64,000 nt of DNA from Camelus bactrianus (lineage: Eukaryota; Chordata; Mammalia; Artiodactyla; Camelidae): positions 21,530,001 to 21,594,000 of the forward strand of contig NC_133557.1 in assembly GCF_048773025.1 (NCBI RefSeq), read 5' to 3'. Of this stretch, positions 40,877-50,389 are shown piece after piece. A model generated the notes under the pieces. The model saw only the letters and a program-made list of their open reading frames with translations, searched no databases and was not told the DNA's origin. Each line of letters opens with the position of its first letter. The stretch's first letter is position 1. Position numbers and translations under genes: made by a program.

Positions 40877-41095
40877 GAGTGATCCACAACCGGGGGCAAT
40901 TTTGGCCTTCAGGAGACATTAGACAATGTCTCCAGATATTTTTGCTTGTCACAGTATGGGGAGGGTGCTGCTGGCATCTAGTGAGCAGAGGCCAGGGATG
41001 CTGTTAAACATCCTGCAATGCACAGGGCAGCCCCCCACAGCAGAGGAGAGTTATCTAGCCTAAAGTGCCAGTAGTGTTGAGGTTGGGAAACCCTG
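40877..41095 (+). mobile_element. MER20, near full length, left arm of inverted pair
   Basis: 'ccacaaccgggggcaatttt' to 'gttgaggttgggaaaccctg'. Imperfect 8-bp target copies ACCTAGAA (40869-40876) and ATCTAGAA (41096-41103) fit hAT insertion. Confidence 0.97.
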
Positions 41096-41300
41096 ATCTA
41101 GAACATTTAAATTTCTATAAGGAGATAAGATTCAAGTATTACTTGCACAGTTAAAAATTGATTTTCTTAAAAAGGCTGTAGTGGGTGCTGTGACATGCTG
41201 TCCACATTCCCTTTCAGATGAGTCCCTCTTCAGAAACTGCCCTTAACTGGAGGAAGCTGCTTTGTCCAAGATTAAGGGTTCTCTCCAAGGGCAGCCTGTA

Positions 41301-41516
41301 TCTTTGAGAAACCTCAGTGGCTTCTGAGTATCGTTGGTGGGACGATAGTCCTTCGTGGTGGGGGCCGTCCTGTGTGTTGCAGGATGTGTAGCAGCGTCCC
41401 TGGTCTCTACCCACTAGATGCCCCTCCTTCAGCTGCAACAACCAAAAATGTCTCCAGACATTGCCAAGTGTCCCCAGGGAAAAAATTGGTCCCACTCCCT
41501 GCATTGAGAACCACTG
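41301..41516 (-). mobile_element. MER20, near full length, right arm
   Basis: 'gtcctgtgtgttgcaggatg', 'ctctacccactagatgcccc', 'aaaaatgtctccagacattg', ending 'cattgagaaccactg'. Opposite to the copy 205 bp to the left. Confidence 0.95.
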
Positions 41517-41529
41517 CAATAGTCAATGC

Positions 41530-41785
41530 CTGCTTGATGCAGGGATACAAAGGCCTGGCCCCCAGCATCCATTCGGAACATCTCTGAGGGTCATCCCTGC
41601 TTTAGACCTCCTCGTGGGGTTGGCTGAGGTCACTATGATTGTGTCCTAGTTCAGTCTCTCCCTCTGTCCCCTCCTGCTTCCCTCACCCATTCAGAGCTGT
41701 TGTTTTGAAGAGCTCTCCCCAGTAGTCCTTCTACCTGCAAATCGCACCCCCAGGGACTGTTCCCTGGGGCAACCAATCCAAGACC
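41530..41785 (+). mobile_element. Possible LTR-like 3' part (fossil)
   Basis: 'aacatctctgagggtcatcc', 'agagctctccccagtagtcc', 'gactgttccctggggcaacc' and a closing 'caatccaagacca' resemble the 3' end of an old LTR. Family not settled. Confidence 0.45.
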
Positions 41786-41786
41786 A

Positions 41787-41910
41787 AGATCAAGGCTCAG
41801 AGGGGTTAAGTGACTTACCAAGGGTCCCACAGCAGGAGCTAAGACATGGGATGTGGAACTAAGATGCCTGTCTTCTTACTCCCAAGACGGTGCTCGTAAG
41901 CACTAGGCTT
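41787..41910 (-). mobile_element. MIR SINE
   Basis: 'gctcagaggggttaagtgac', 'ttaccaagggtcccacagca', 'gcctgtcttcttactcccaa'. Confidence 0.92.
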
Positions 41911-41929
41911 CCTGGTCTTCTTATTACTG

Positions 41930-42380
41930 GGCTCTGCTGGCTGACACTACGTCTCAGTGAGCCCTGGCCTTCCCACCCCAATACCCCCCCCATGTGTGCT
42001 TCTATCGTGGCAGAAGAAAAAATGCCTAGAATGTGAAATGTCATGAATTCAGTTCCTCTCATCCTTGTTTCTAAGCTACGTACCTTCCAGACGTGCTGGT
42101 CTGTGAACTCTCTTGACCAATTGACAGGCAGCAAGACCAAATATGTAGACATTTCAGCTACAAGCACTTTAGACAAGTGCATAAAGGCCTTCTGTTCAGA
42201 AGACGTTTTTCCTTTGCATAAAAAGACGGATGTGAGGTAAAGGGCCCATATAAAGATCATGGTGGGACAAGGTCATTCCTCTGTGTGATGGTCCATTTTT
42301 AATAACATGGGACAGTTAGAAGGTTAGAGTCCCATGGTCTGGCATGAGAGCTCTTACTATGCCAATAATAGTAGTAATAT
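41930..42380. other. Repeat-poor stretch
   Basis: Unique-looking, no supported exon. Confidence 0.45.
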
Positions 42381-42384
42381 ATAA

Positions 42385-42700
42385 TATATAATAATAAAAA
42401 GCATTAATTGAGTCATTGCAGTTTACCAAACACTACATGCTTTATATGTATATATATCTGTGTATTATATATTATATACTACCTTATATCAGTATATGTT
42501 TTACAGATATTATATAATATTTATATAATATATACTATAACATACTACATACCATGTATCTGTGAGAGGTATTATTATTTTGCCCACTTGCTGTTGATAA
42601 CGCTAAGGCACAGAGAAGTTAGGTAACTTCCTCAGAGTCACACAGATAGTAACAGGCAGAGCCACTCCAGCCTGCATGACTGCTCTTAATGCTCAGGAGC
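42385..42700 (-). mobile_element. MIR SINE expanded by an (AT)n tract
   Basis: 'aaaagcattaattgagtcat' on the left and 'gcacagagaagttaggtaac', 'ttcctcagagtcacacagat' on the right are one MIR. About 42440-42560 between is TATA-rich simple sequence. Confidence 0.88.
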
Positions 42701-42759
42701 TATGGTTCCAACTTGGAGCACATTTATTCAATTGGATACATTTATTAGGAAGAGATGGA

Positions 42760-42840
42760 AAAATCTGTCCTTCTCCCTGCCTCCTTCCCTCCCTCCCTCC
42801 CAGCATATAGTAGGTGCTCAAAAAATAATTGAATGTAAAA
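42760..42840 (+). mobile_element. L2 LINE 3' terminus
   Basis: A (CCCT)n-like stretch, then 'catatagtaggtgctcaaaa' and 'aataattgaatg'. Confidence 0.55.
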
Positions 42841-42869
42841 CTATTGGATAGCCTTTGTCTTAAATGGGT

Positions 42870-43555
42870 CTATCAGGTTGAATCAAGGAGCATGTATAAA
42901 TGCTGAAAATCGATTGCTGTCATTGTATCTTAAAAGAAAAATATAATTATGGATTTGTAATATATTTTTAAGCATTGGAACTGGAAACTCTCTTGTAACC
43001 CATAAGTACATTTTTCAACTTCTGATCCTTGAAGCAGATCATTTTTTTTTTCCGGTAGTACATTACATACAAAAAGCAGGCAGAGGATTTGATCAATTAT
43101 TCAGTGATTCACTTTCTGCATAGGGTCTGTCTGTGGAAGGAGTCTTAGGAGACCTGAACTGACTTTGTATTCAGAAACTTCGACTTGGATTCTGTATTGG
43201 TTTGTTTGTGCTTTACCATGGATCTGATCAGATTGAACTTCCTGTAGAAAAATTCACAGAAAAGTTATTTATGGCTTCTTAATCTTCCTGATCTGAAATA
43301 GCAATTGAGGGTAAAGGAAGAGTTTTGAGGAAGTGGAGCGCAGAAAAAAAAAAGAAGAAGAAGAAGAAAAAAGAAATAAAAGATTAGGGTGATAACCAGC
43401 CTAGAGGTCCTTTACAGGAGGAAACTGTTTAAAATCATAGGCCAAATAGTATGTTCTATTTGTGTGTCATATTTTAAAATCTAACAGAAAAAAACCCCCA
43501 AACCTCTTAGTTCTAAGATTGAAAACTTCTGCCCTCCATTTTAGGCTTATTCGAG
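42870..43555. other. Repeat-poor stretch with an (AAG)n run
   Basis: No interspersed repeat seen. (AAG)n/(A)n at about 43343-43380. No exon supported. Confidence 0.5.
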
Positions 43556-43559
43556 AAAT

Positions 43560-43785
43560 TTAGCAGAATGTTCTGGAGTCAGACTACCTGGATCCAAATC
43601 CTGCTTCTACCAGTTCCTAGTTGGAAATCCTTGTGCCTCAGTTTATCCTTAAAGTGTTAACTAAATTAAAACATGCAAAGGGCTTAGAAAAGCGCCTGGC
43701 TCTTAGTAAACACTCATGGATATTATATAATAATAATATGATTATAATAGTAAATAATAATAATGTTAGCTATTATTGTTTGAGA
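43560..43785 (+). mobile_element. MIR SINE, nearly complete
   Basis: 'ttctggagtcagactacctg', 'gatccaaatcctgcttctac', 'ttgtgcctcagtttatcctt', 'agaaaagcgcctggctctta'. The conserved central 'gtgaccttgggcaagt' part is lost. Confidence 0.96.
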
Positions 43786-43789
43786 AGGA

Positions 43790-44046
43790 ACTTTTCCTCA
43801 CAGTTCAATTCAATTCATCAAATATTGGCTTAGTCTTTTCTGGGTACCCAAATTGTGCTGGGAGTCAAATCTGCGGAAGCCACCATTTTAATTTGATTTG
43901 AGTTGTATGCTGGGCTAGGAGAGAAAGTAGACCTGGGGGACTAGAGACTTCTAACTATTGGATGAACCAATGATATCTAAATAATTATGGGTCTGATTAA
44001 CATGGTTCATTAGCAAACATGTTTCATTGTAAAACAGGAGCAGATT
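43790..44046. other. Unassigned; weak L2-like start
   Basis: About 43805-43865 faintly resembles a reverse L2 end. Nothing firm. Confidence 0.35.
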
Positions 44047-44063
44047 CTAAATTTTCCTGGGTT

Positions 44064-44195
44064 TTTTTCTAGGGGGAGCGGGGAGGTAATTAGGTTTATT
44101 TATTTACTTATTTATTTTAATGGAGGTCCTGGGGTTTGAACCCAGGACCTTGTGCATGCTAAGTATGCACTCTACCACTGAGCTATACCCTCCCC
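44064..44195 (-). mobile_element. Vic-1 SINE with 17-bp TSD
   Basis: Well-preserved minus copy with full tail. CTAAATTTTCCTGGGTT (44047-44063) and CTAAATTTTCTTGGGTT (44196-44212) flank it, one mismatch. Confidence 0.97.
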
Positions 44196-44210
44196 CTAAA
44201 TTTTCTTGGG

Positions 44211-44632
44211 TTGAATAGCACCCCTCAAAAATTAATGTCCACCTAGAACCTGTGAATGGAACCTTATTTGGAAATGGGGTCTTTGTAGATGGCATCAAGT
44301 TAAAATGAACCATACTGGATTAGGATGGGCCCTAAATACAGTATGACTGGTGTGTTTATAAGAGCGAAATTTGGACATAGAGGCACAGACACACAGGGAA
44401 GAAAGTGATGTGAAGACAGAGGCAAAGACTGGAGTGATGTGTCTACAAGCCAAGGGACAACATGGATTGTCGGCACCAACCAGAAGCAAGAAGTGGCAAT
44501 GGAAGGATTCTTCCAGCGCCTTTGAAGGGAGCCTGGCCCTGCCAACAGGACTGTGAAAGAATACAGTTCTGTTGTTTAAAGCCACTAAGTTTGTGGTCAT
44601 TTGTCGTTGCAGCCCTAGAAAACTCACACTCA
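44211..44632 (+). mobile_element. Solo LTR, MLT1 group (ERVL-MaLR fossil)
   Basis: 'ggaaccttatttggaaatgg', 'ggtctttgtagatggcatca', 'gactggtgtgtttataagag', 'gttgtttaaagccactaagt' and 'ttgcagccctagaaaactca'. Most of an LTR; old, non-coding. Confidence 0.9.
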
Positions 44633-44635
44633 CAA

Positions 44636-45545
44636 TGAGAGAAATGAAAATAAAATCACATTGATGTGCCATTTTTAACCTGCCAGTTTGATTAAGATCA
44701 CGAAGTCTGATAACACACAAGTGCATTGGGAAATTTATTGCTTTCATTTATTGCTGGTGAGAGCAAATGTAAATGGATATAATCTCTTTGGAAATAATTT
44801 GGCAACATCTAGCACAATTACGGATGCACGTACCTTCTGACCCAGTAGTTCCACTTGTAGGATTTATCCTACGTGTGAGAAGTGTGCATGGAAAATTGTG
44901 CATAGGCAGGTCATGCACTGAAGTATTATTTGTAATCGCAAAAGTCTGGAAACACACTAAATGTTCATTGTCAAGTTAAGTTTGAATAAACTATAGAACA
45001 TCCACACTAGGAGTCAGCAGACTCTTTCTGTAAATGGCTAGAAAGTAAATATTCTTGGCTTTGCAGATCAAGAGGTCCCTGGCACAGCTGTAGCTTGAAA
45101 GCAGTTATACACAATATATAAACAAACGGGAGTGGCTGTGTTCCAATAAAACTTTATTTACAGAAAAACAGGTGATGGCCAAATTCGGCCTATAGGCCTT
45201 AGTTTGCCAACCTCTGACCTATACGGTGCAATTATGAGCTGAAAATGAATGAGACAGTTTTCTATGTCTCACTATACAATGACCTCCGAGAGTGAGTGAA
45301 GAAAGCCAAGTTCAGAACAATATGGGTTTGTAAGAAAGAATATACATGTATAAAGACAATTTCTTTGTATACTCATGGACAGTCTCTATAAGGATCCACC
45401 AGAAAGTGGACCCCAGTGCTTATTTCTGGGACAGGGAATCCTGTGGCTTGAGGGTGGGGTTGGGGGGATATTTTTCTTCGTATCTTTTGAATTCTGAACC
45501 GTGGTGAGTTACTGATTCAGAGAACTAAGTAAACATTTAAAATGT
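44636..45545 (+). mobile_element. Old L1 3' region, split by a hAT element
   Basis: 'ttgctggtgagagcaaatgt', 'cagtagttccacttgtagga', 'aaatgttcattgtcaagtta', then after the insert 'tgcaattatgagctgaaaat', 'cttatttctgggacagggaa' and an A-rich end. Confidence 0.93.
45007..45219 (+). mobile_element. Complete hAT-type element in L1
   Basis: 'gtcagcagactctttctgta', 'ccaataaaactttatttaca', 'gccttagtttgccaacctctg': both inverted ends of the 'GGTCGGCAAACT' family are present in about 213 bp. Confidence 0.93.
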
Positions 45546-45853
45546 AAAAAGTGAACACATTTCTTTCACTGCCACAAAGATATTCTTTGCACAGCTAGGG
45601 AGCCAAGAATAGCTTTTATTTTTAAATGGTTGAAAAGAATATCAAAAGCAGAATCATTTTTTGACACATGAAAATTATATAGAATTCAAGTTTCGATGTC
45701 CACAAAGTGAACTGAGAGTCAGCCATGCTCGTTCATTTGTGTTTTGTCTATGGCTGTTTTGGGCCTACAATGGCAGAGTTGAGTCACTGAGGAAGAGGCC
45801 TAAAATATTTATTATCTGGCCCTTTACATAAACAGTTTGTAGATCTCTGTTCT
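45546..45853 (-). mobile_element. hAT-type element ('GGTCGGCAAACT' family)
   Basis: 'tggttgaaaagaatatcaaa', 'gacacatgaaaattatatag', 'ctatggctgttttgggccta', 'caatggcagagttgagtcac', 'tatctggccctttacataaa'. A longer family member on the opposite strand to the 45007 copy. Confidence 0.88.
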
Positions 45854-45859
45854 GGATGA

Positions 45860-46370
45860 ACAAACAAAACAATCTTTGGCAGGTTTCTAGAAATAGAAAG
45901 TTTAGTTTAATATTGAATGACCACCCCATGAGGATTTTTCTTTTTTTAAATTAAATGGCTCATAAAAAACTCAAAAGGAAATTCGGATTTTTTTTTTTTT
46001 TTTCAGAGAACATTAGAAAAGCCAGGGCATCTGTAAACTTAAGCCTTTACCCCACCGGTCTGTTTCCCTGTTCTTTAAGCTTGGGGAAGTCATCAGAGCC
46101 AAAAAGGATCCCAACCCTCTTTCCCTTATGTTACCAGAAATTCAAAGTGCTCAATGTTAATAAAAAACCAAGATGACCTAGAATTTCTCTTAACTTTTAC
46201 TGAGACTGAATCAAAGCTTTTGTTTTCGTTGTTTTGATGGCGGGAAGAGCATTTTATCATCAATAAAGTTTAAAAGGATACTCACCCTGAAAGTTTAGTT
46301 CTTGGTTTATGAGAGAAAATGAACCCATGTAAAAAGTTAGGTAATAACAGGACGGTCCATGGCTATATTT
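45860..46370. other. Repeat-poor stretch
   Basis: No repeat recognised apart from a T run near 45990. An isolated GGCGGGAA (46239-46246, E2F-like) is noted only. Confidence 0.45.
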
Positions 46371-46374
46371 TTCA

Positions 46375-46615
46375 ACGGCTTGAACAATTTTATATTATGA
46401 CCCAGTACACACATTATGTACACATATGCTGAAATAAAAGTTTTGGTTTTAATATATGTCATTTAGTGCATTCTGCTATTTTCTATTTCATTTTGGTCTA
46501 GTCTAGTTTGCTTATAACTAAAATGTTAGTCATAACCCAGAAAACTAATTTTTACCAACTACTAAGAGACTGTGAAACCTACAGATTGAGACATAAAGTT
46601 TGAAAGACTCTGGTC
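46375..46615 (+). mobile_element. hAT-type MITE, second copy of the 24845 family
   Basis: 'acccagtacacacattatgt', 'ctattttctatttcattttg', 'gtcataacccagaaaactaa', closing 'gtttgaaagactctg'. Confidence 0.65.
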
Positions 46616-46805
46616 TATATTTTTTAGGATCATGGTCATGGAGAATGGTGCAAGGAAATTGTTTAAATGAAAAATGGTACAAGTGTCCAGTATGACTGTA
46701 TAATCATTAAAATAAATGTAGTTATGGTCTGTGTACTGATGCAGGAAGTTGTCCCCAAAACATATTTGCAAACGTAAAAAGCAGGTTGTAAACAGTACAG
46801 TATTA

Positions 46806-46975
46806 GGTAGGACTATTTTGATTGCAGGTGACAAACCACACTCACTCCTACACCCATATCACACCTTTCATGGCTTCCACAAAAAAGGAAATTATTGGCC
46901 TTTTTTGACTCACAGCTCCTTCTCCTGGAGTCAGTCTACAACAATTGGAGGTGGGCGAGAGACACTCTACCCAGA
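46806..46975 (-). mobile_element. LTR-like fragment, uncertain
   Basis: 'gattgcaggtgacaaaccac' and 'aggaaattattggccttttt' resemble the reversed 3' end of family A. Confidence 0.4.
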
Positions 46976-47107
46976 GAAAGAGGAAACCAGTGCTACCCAA
47001 AGCACAATATAAATGTGCACAGCGTGATCTAACTGATGTTTAAAATAGTGTAGGCAAAATAAATGGATCCCAATGACATGATCACAGTGAAAATTAAGTG
47101 AATATTT

Positions 47108-47680
47108 AAAAAAAAAATTTTAAATTGGAGTATAGTTGACTTCCAATGTTGTGTTAGTTTCCAGTGTATAGCATAGTGTTTCAGTTATACATATGTATTC
47201 TTTTTCATTATATGCTATTACAAGATATTGAATGTAGTTTCTTGTGCTATACAGTAGAACTTTGTTGTTTATCTACTTTATATATAGTAGTTTGTTTCTG
47301 CTAATCCCAAACTCCTAATTTATCCCTCCTCTCCATTTCCTATTTGGTAATCATAAATTTGTTTTCTATGTCTGTGAGTTTCTTTCTGTTTTGTAAATAA
47401 GTTCATTTGTATCATTTCTTTAGATTCCATTTATAACTGATATCATATGATATTTGTCTTTCTCTGTCTGACTTACTTCACTTAGTATAATCACCTCTAG
47501 GTCCATCCATGTTGCTACAAATGGCATTATTACATTCTTTTTTATGGTTGAGTAGTATTCCAATGTATGTGTGTGTGTATCTTCTTTATCCAGTCATCTG
47601 TTGATGGACATTTAGGTTGCTTCCATGTCTTGGCTTTTGTAAATAGTGCTGCTATGAACACTGGAGCATTTTTAATCCAT
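47108..47680 (-). mobile_element. Younger L1 3' end inside an older L1
   Basis: 'ttggagtatagttgacttcc', 'tgctatacagtagaactttg', 'cactgatatcatatgatatt'-type blocks, 'gtccatccatgttgctacaa', 'tggacatttaggttgcttcc'. Clearly less diverged than the surrounding L1. Confidence 0.95.
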
Positions 47681-48032
47681 TTTAAATTGGGGCCTTATTT
47701 GGTTAGGAGTGCTGGTTTGTAGTGACAGAGGAACCAATAAAGCAGCCAATAAGCATTTATTGGGAGCCTGTTGTACAGAAAGGGACTCAAAACACAAGAG
47801 GAATAAAGTTTTAAAATGGAGGTTTAAAAAAAATAGTCCAGAGAAAAATATTGGGAGGGATATATGTGAAGTGAATTATTGTCATTAGCTGTCTAAAAGG
47901 CAGGACTGCCAGGAGAAGCTTTACCTTTTCCTTTATATACTTCTGTGTCATGTGCACTTTTTACCATGGATGTCTTGCTTTCAGAACCAATAAAAACAAT
48001 AAACACATTTCCATCTAAAGAAAAGAAGGAGA

Positions 48033-48182
48033 TGGGGGAAGGTATAGCTCAGTGGTAGAGTGCATGCTTAGAATGCACGAGGTCCTGGCTTCAATCCCCA
48101 GTGCCTCTGTTAAAAATAAATGAGTAAATAAGTAAATAAACCAAATCACCCCCTCCACTCCCCAAAATAAAAGAAAATAAAG
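48033..48182 (+). mobile_element. Full-length Vic-1 SINE, perfect 16-bp TSD
   Basis: Complete head and tail. AAAGAAAAGAAGGAGA occurs at 48017-48032 and 48183-48198 without mismatch, suggesting one of the younger insertions here. Confidence 0.97.
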
Positions 48183-48199
48183 AAAGAAAAGAAGGAGAA

Positions 48200-48412
48200 A
48201 TGCCTAGAAATGACAAGTCCACAAAGGCAGAAAGAAGACTCGTGGGTGCCTGGGGCGGGAGGTGAGAATAGGGATTAAAGGGAAGTAAGTGAGGGGAAAT
48301 TGAAAACACTGCATTATATTAAAACATTGCTAAAAAGGATTGAACTGTCCATGTAAAAGGGGTGACTTTTATGGAATGTAAATTATACCACCATAAAACT
48401 GTCTTAAAAAAT
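48200..48412 (+). mobile_element. Old L1 3' end
   Basis: 'ccacaaaggcagaaagaaga', 'gggtgcctggggcgggaggt', 'ttatggaatgtaaattatac' and an A-rich end. Confidence 0.85.
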
Positions 48413-48414
48413 GA

Positions 48415-48904
48415 AAATAAAAAAAGAAACGGAGGCAGGAGGAGAGAGTAGAGGATGAAGAATCAGAGTCCAGCCAATCAGTCTGCAGGATTTGGGATTC
48501 AGCTTTTAAAAATCTGTTGTACATTTGCCCAAGTTCAGTCTTCCAGCCATTCCCAACTTTCCATGATTTCTCAAAGATTACTGACAGAGTTTCCTCGATC
48601 ACATCTGCAAATTATTTCAGTCCTTTGGAATGTAATTCATCAGGTTCAAAAACTTTTTGACACGGTGAACATGGCAGTAACAGAGTCCAAAAGTTAAGCA
48701 TATTTCCCTGGGCCGTCTGAACCTCTCCCCTTCGTGTGTGAGTCTCCTCTGATTACTTCTCCTTTAGTCTGTGTTTACATTTTGTGATTTCTTAAAAGTG
48801 AGTTCCTAGGCAACAGACAGAGCTGGGGTACTCGTGGTGCACAGCGAACCAGGAATTGGGAAACTGGGCTCCTGGTGTGGCCACGCCCCAATTCACCACA
48901 TGAC
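48415..48904. other. No recognised repeat
   Basis: Unique-looking. An imperfect RFX-like X-box (GTTCCTAGGCAAC, about 48802-48814) is noted only. Confidence 0.45.
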
Positions 48905-49460
48905 TGTAGTGGATGTCTGTAGTTCAGTCTACCTAGCAACTCTTCCTCCTTCTTCTAGAAACTTCACTCCAGGTTTTCTTGGGGGAATTTCCCCTCCCTA
49001 CTTGCTCTCTGTGGTTCTGGTGGGGCTGACCCCCACCCTCAGACTCTAGGAATAAGAAGGTCTGTCTGGACACTAGCATAGCTCATCTCTGGCCCTGCTG
49101 ATTGGTTCAGAGATGGGCGTATGACTCAAGGCAGTCCAGTGAGAGTCAGTTCTGCATGACATTTACTAGAAATACTGGGAGGTGCTCTTTTTCTACCATG
49201 ATATGATGGGATGTAGTGTTGTATTTGCTCTGGGCTTTGGTGGGCCATGGTATGAAGAAAGCCTAATGAAAATGAAGCCAAAACAAAGGAAATGGACTAA
49301 GAGATGAGGAGAGAGTCCTGATCTCACTGAGCCCCTGGATTCATCCACACCTGAAGCTGATAGTTATCTGTGCAATCCAGTGAACCTGTGAATTCTCTCT
49401 TCATAAGCCAATTTGATTTGGGTTTCTGTCACTTGATGTCAAGAATCCTGATTAACACAG
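48905..49460 (+). mobile_element. LTR-like relic, family A, full length
   Basis: Runs from TGTAGTGGATGTCTGTAG to 'aagaatcctgattaacaca', so TG...CA ends are both visible. The interior has 'ggttctggtggggctgaccc', 'tgattggttcagagatgggc' and 'gatttgggtttctgtcactt'. Best full-length copy of the family here; about 555 bp, old and non-coding. Confidence 0.82.
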
Positions 49461-49679
49461 TCCTTCAGTGAGTTGTTTCATTTGTTGTTTCCTGTTTCCT
49501 TATCTGAAACAAAAAAAGGACTGATAATGTGGAGAGAATCAACTGAAGCAATTTATTTAAAAGCAACTAGAAAGAATGTAAAGGTTATACCAATTTATAC
49601 TACTGCCAATAATGTATGAAAATGCCTGGTTACTTCCCAACACCCACTTTTTGTCTTTCTTCATATTAACAGAATTCCA
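49461..49679 (-). mobile_element. Small old L1 fragment, rest unassigned
   Basis: About 49575-49645 ('gttataccaatttatactac', 'tgccaataatgtatgaaaat') is reverse L1. The remainder is unassigned. Confidence 0.6.
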
Positions 49680-50090
49680 GTTTCTAGTCTAGCATATTAA
49701 CAATGGTTAAATTTACCAGCTTCCCTTGTGGTTTGGTATGGTCACCTGAACAAGTTCTGGCCAATGAGATGTAAGTGGAAGAGGGTGGGGGCTTCCAGAA
49801 AGGGAAGAGTATACCTCTCTCTTTCTCTCCGCGCCTCCTGCTGTCAGGGATGCAGATGTGATAGCTGGCATTCCAGCCACTATCACCAGTCATGTGACTT
49901 TAAGAATGGCTTGCTAGATGAAGAAGGCAATCAGACAAAAACCAGGTCCCTTAGGAAAATGGACCCAACATACCAGCCTTGAACAGCTGACCTACAGATT
50001 TTGTTTACATGATGAAAGAAATAAACTTATATTTCACTTAAGCCACCAGTTTGTCATGTCTGTTACTTGTATCTGAACCTAAGTTCAATT
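49680..50090 (+). mobile_element. LTR-like relic, family B
   Basis: 'aacaagttctggccaatgag', 'atgcagatgtgatagctggc', 'agaaataaacttatatttca', 'cttaagccaccagtttgtca'. Old, non-coding. Confidence 0.78.
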
Positions 50091-50109
50091 GGCAGTGCGG
50101 ATTTTCCCA

Positions 50110-50290
50110 CAACAGCAACACATTGTATTATACAAAGTTTTTTCATTCTACCAATCTGATAGGTGAAGAAGCAATGCCACTTTATAGCTTTAAATACATT
50201 CCTCATAAGAGAAGTTCTTATTTTTATACACTTATGAGCCATTTTTCGTCTGTGAGTTGTTTTCATTTTTTCTTGACTCTCATCTCAGGC
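50110..50290 (-). mobile_element. Old L1 fragment
   Basis: 'ccaatctgataggtgaagaa', 'atgagccatttttcgtctgt', 'gagttgttttcattttttct'. Confidence 0.85.
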
Positions 50291-50389
50291 TGCCTCTTCG
50301 TTTGGTTGTAAAGTGACTGCCAGGCACTCCTGGTTTCTATCCCCTTCTCAACAGCTTCAGCACGGAGAGTACCACTTGCCTGGATGATC

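Larger units (their letters stand above)
46620..47995 (+). mobile_element. Old L1 3' region with later insertions
   Basis: Left: 'ggtctgtgtactgatgcagg', 'aagttgtccccaaaacatat'. Right, after a young L1: 'ggagggatatatgtgaagtg', 'tttatatacttctgtgtcat', 'ccaataaaaacaataaacac'. Confidence 0.75.

Noticed and set aside
46239-46246. E2F site GGCGGGAA.
   Set aside because: Single isolated 8-mer without promoter context; expected by chance.
48802-48814. RFX X-box.
   Set aside because: One half-site deviates at key positions and no ciliary-gene promoter is nearby.
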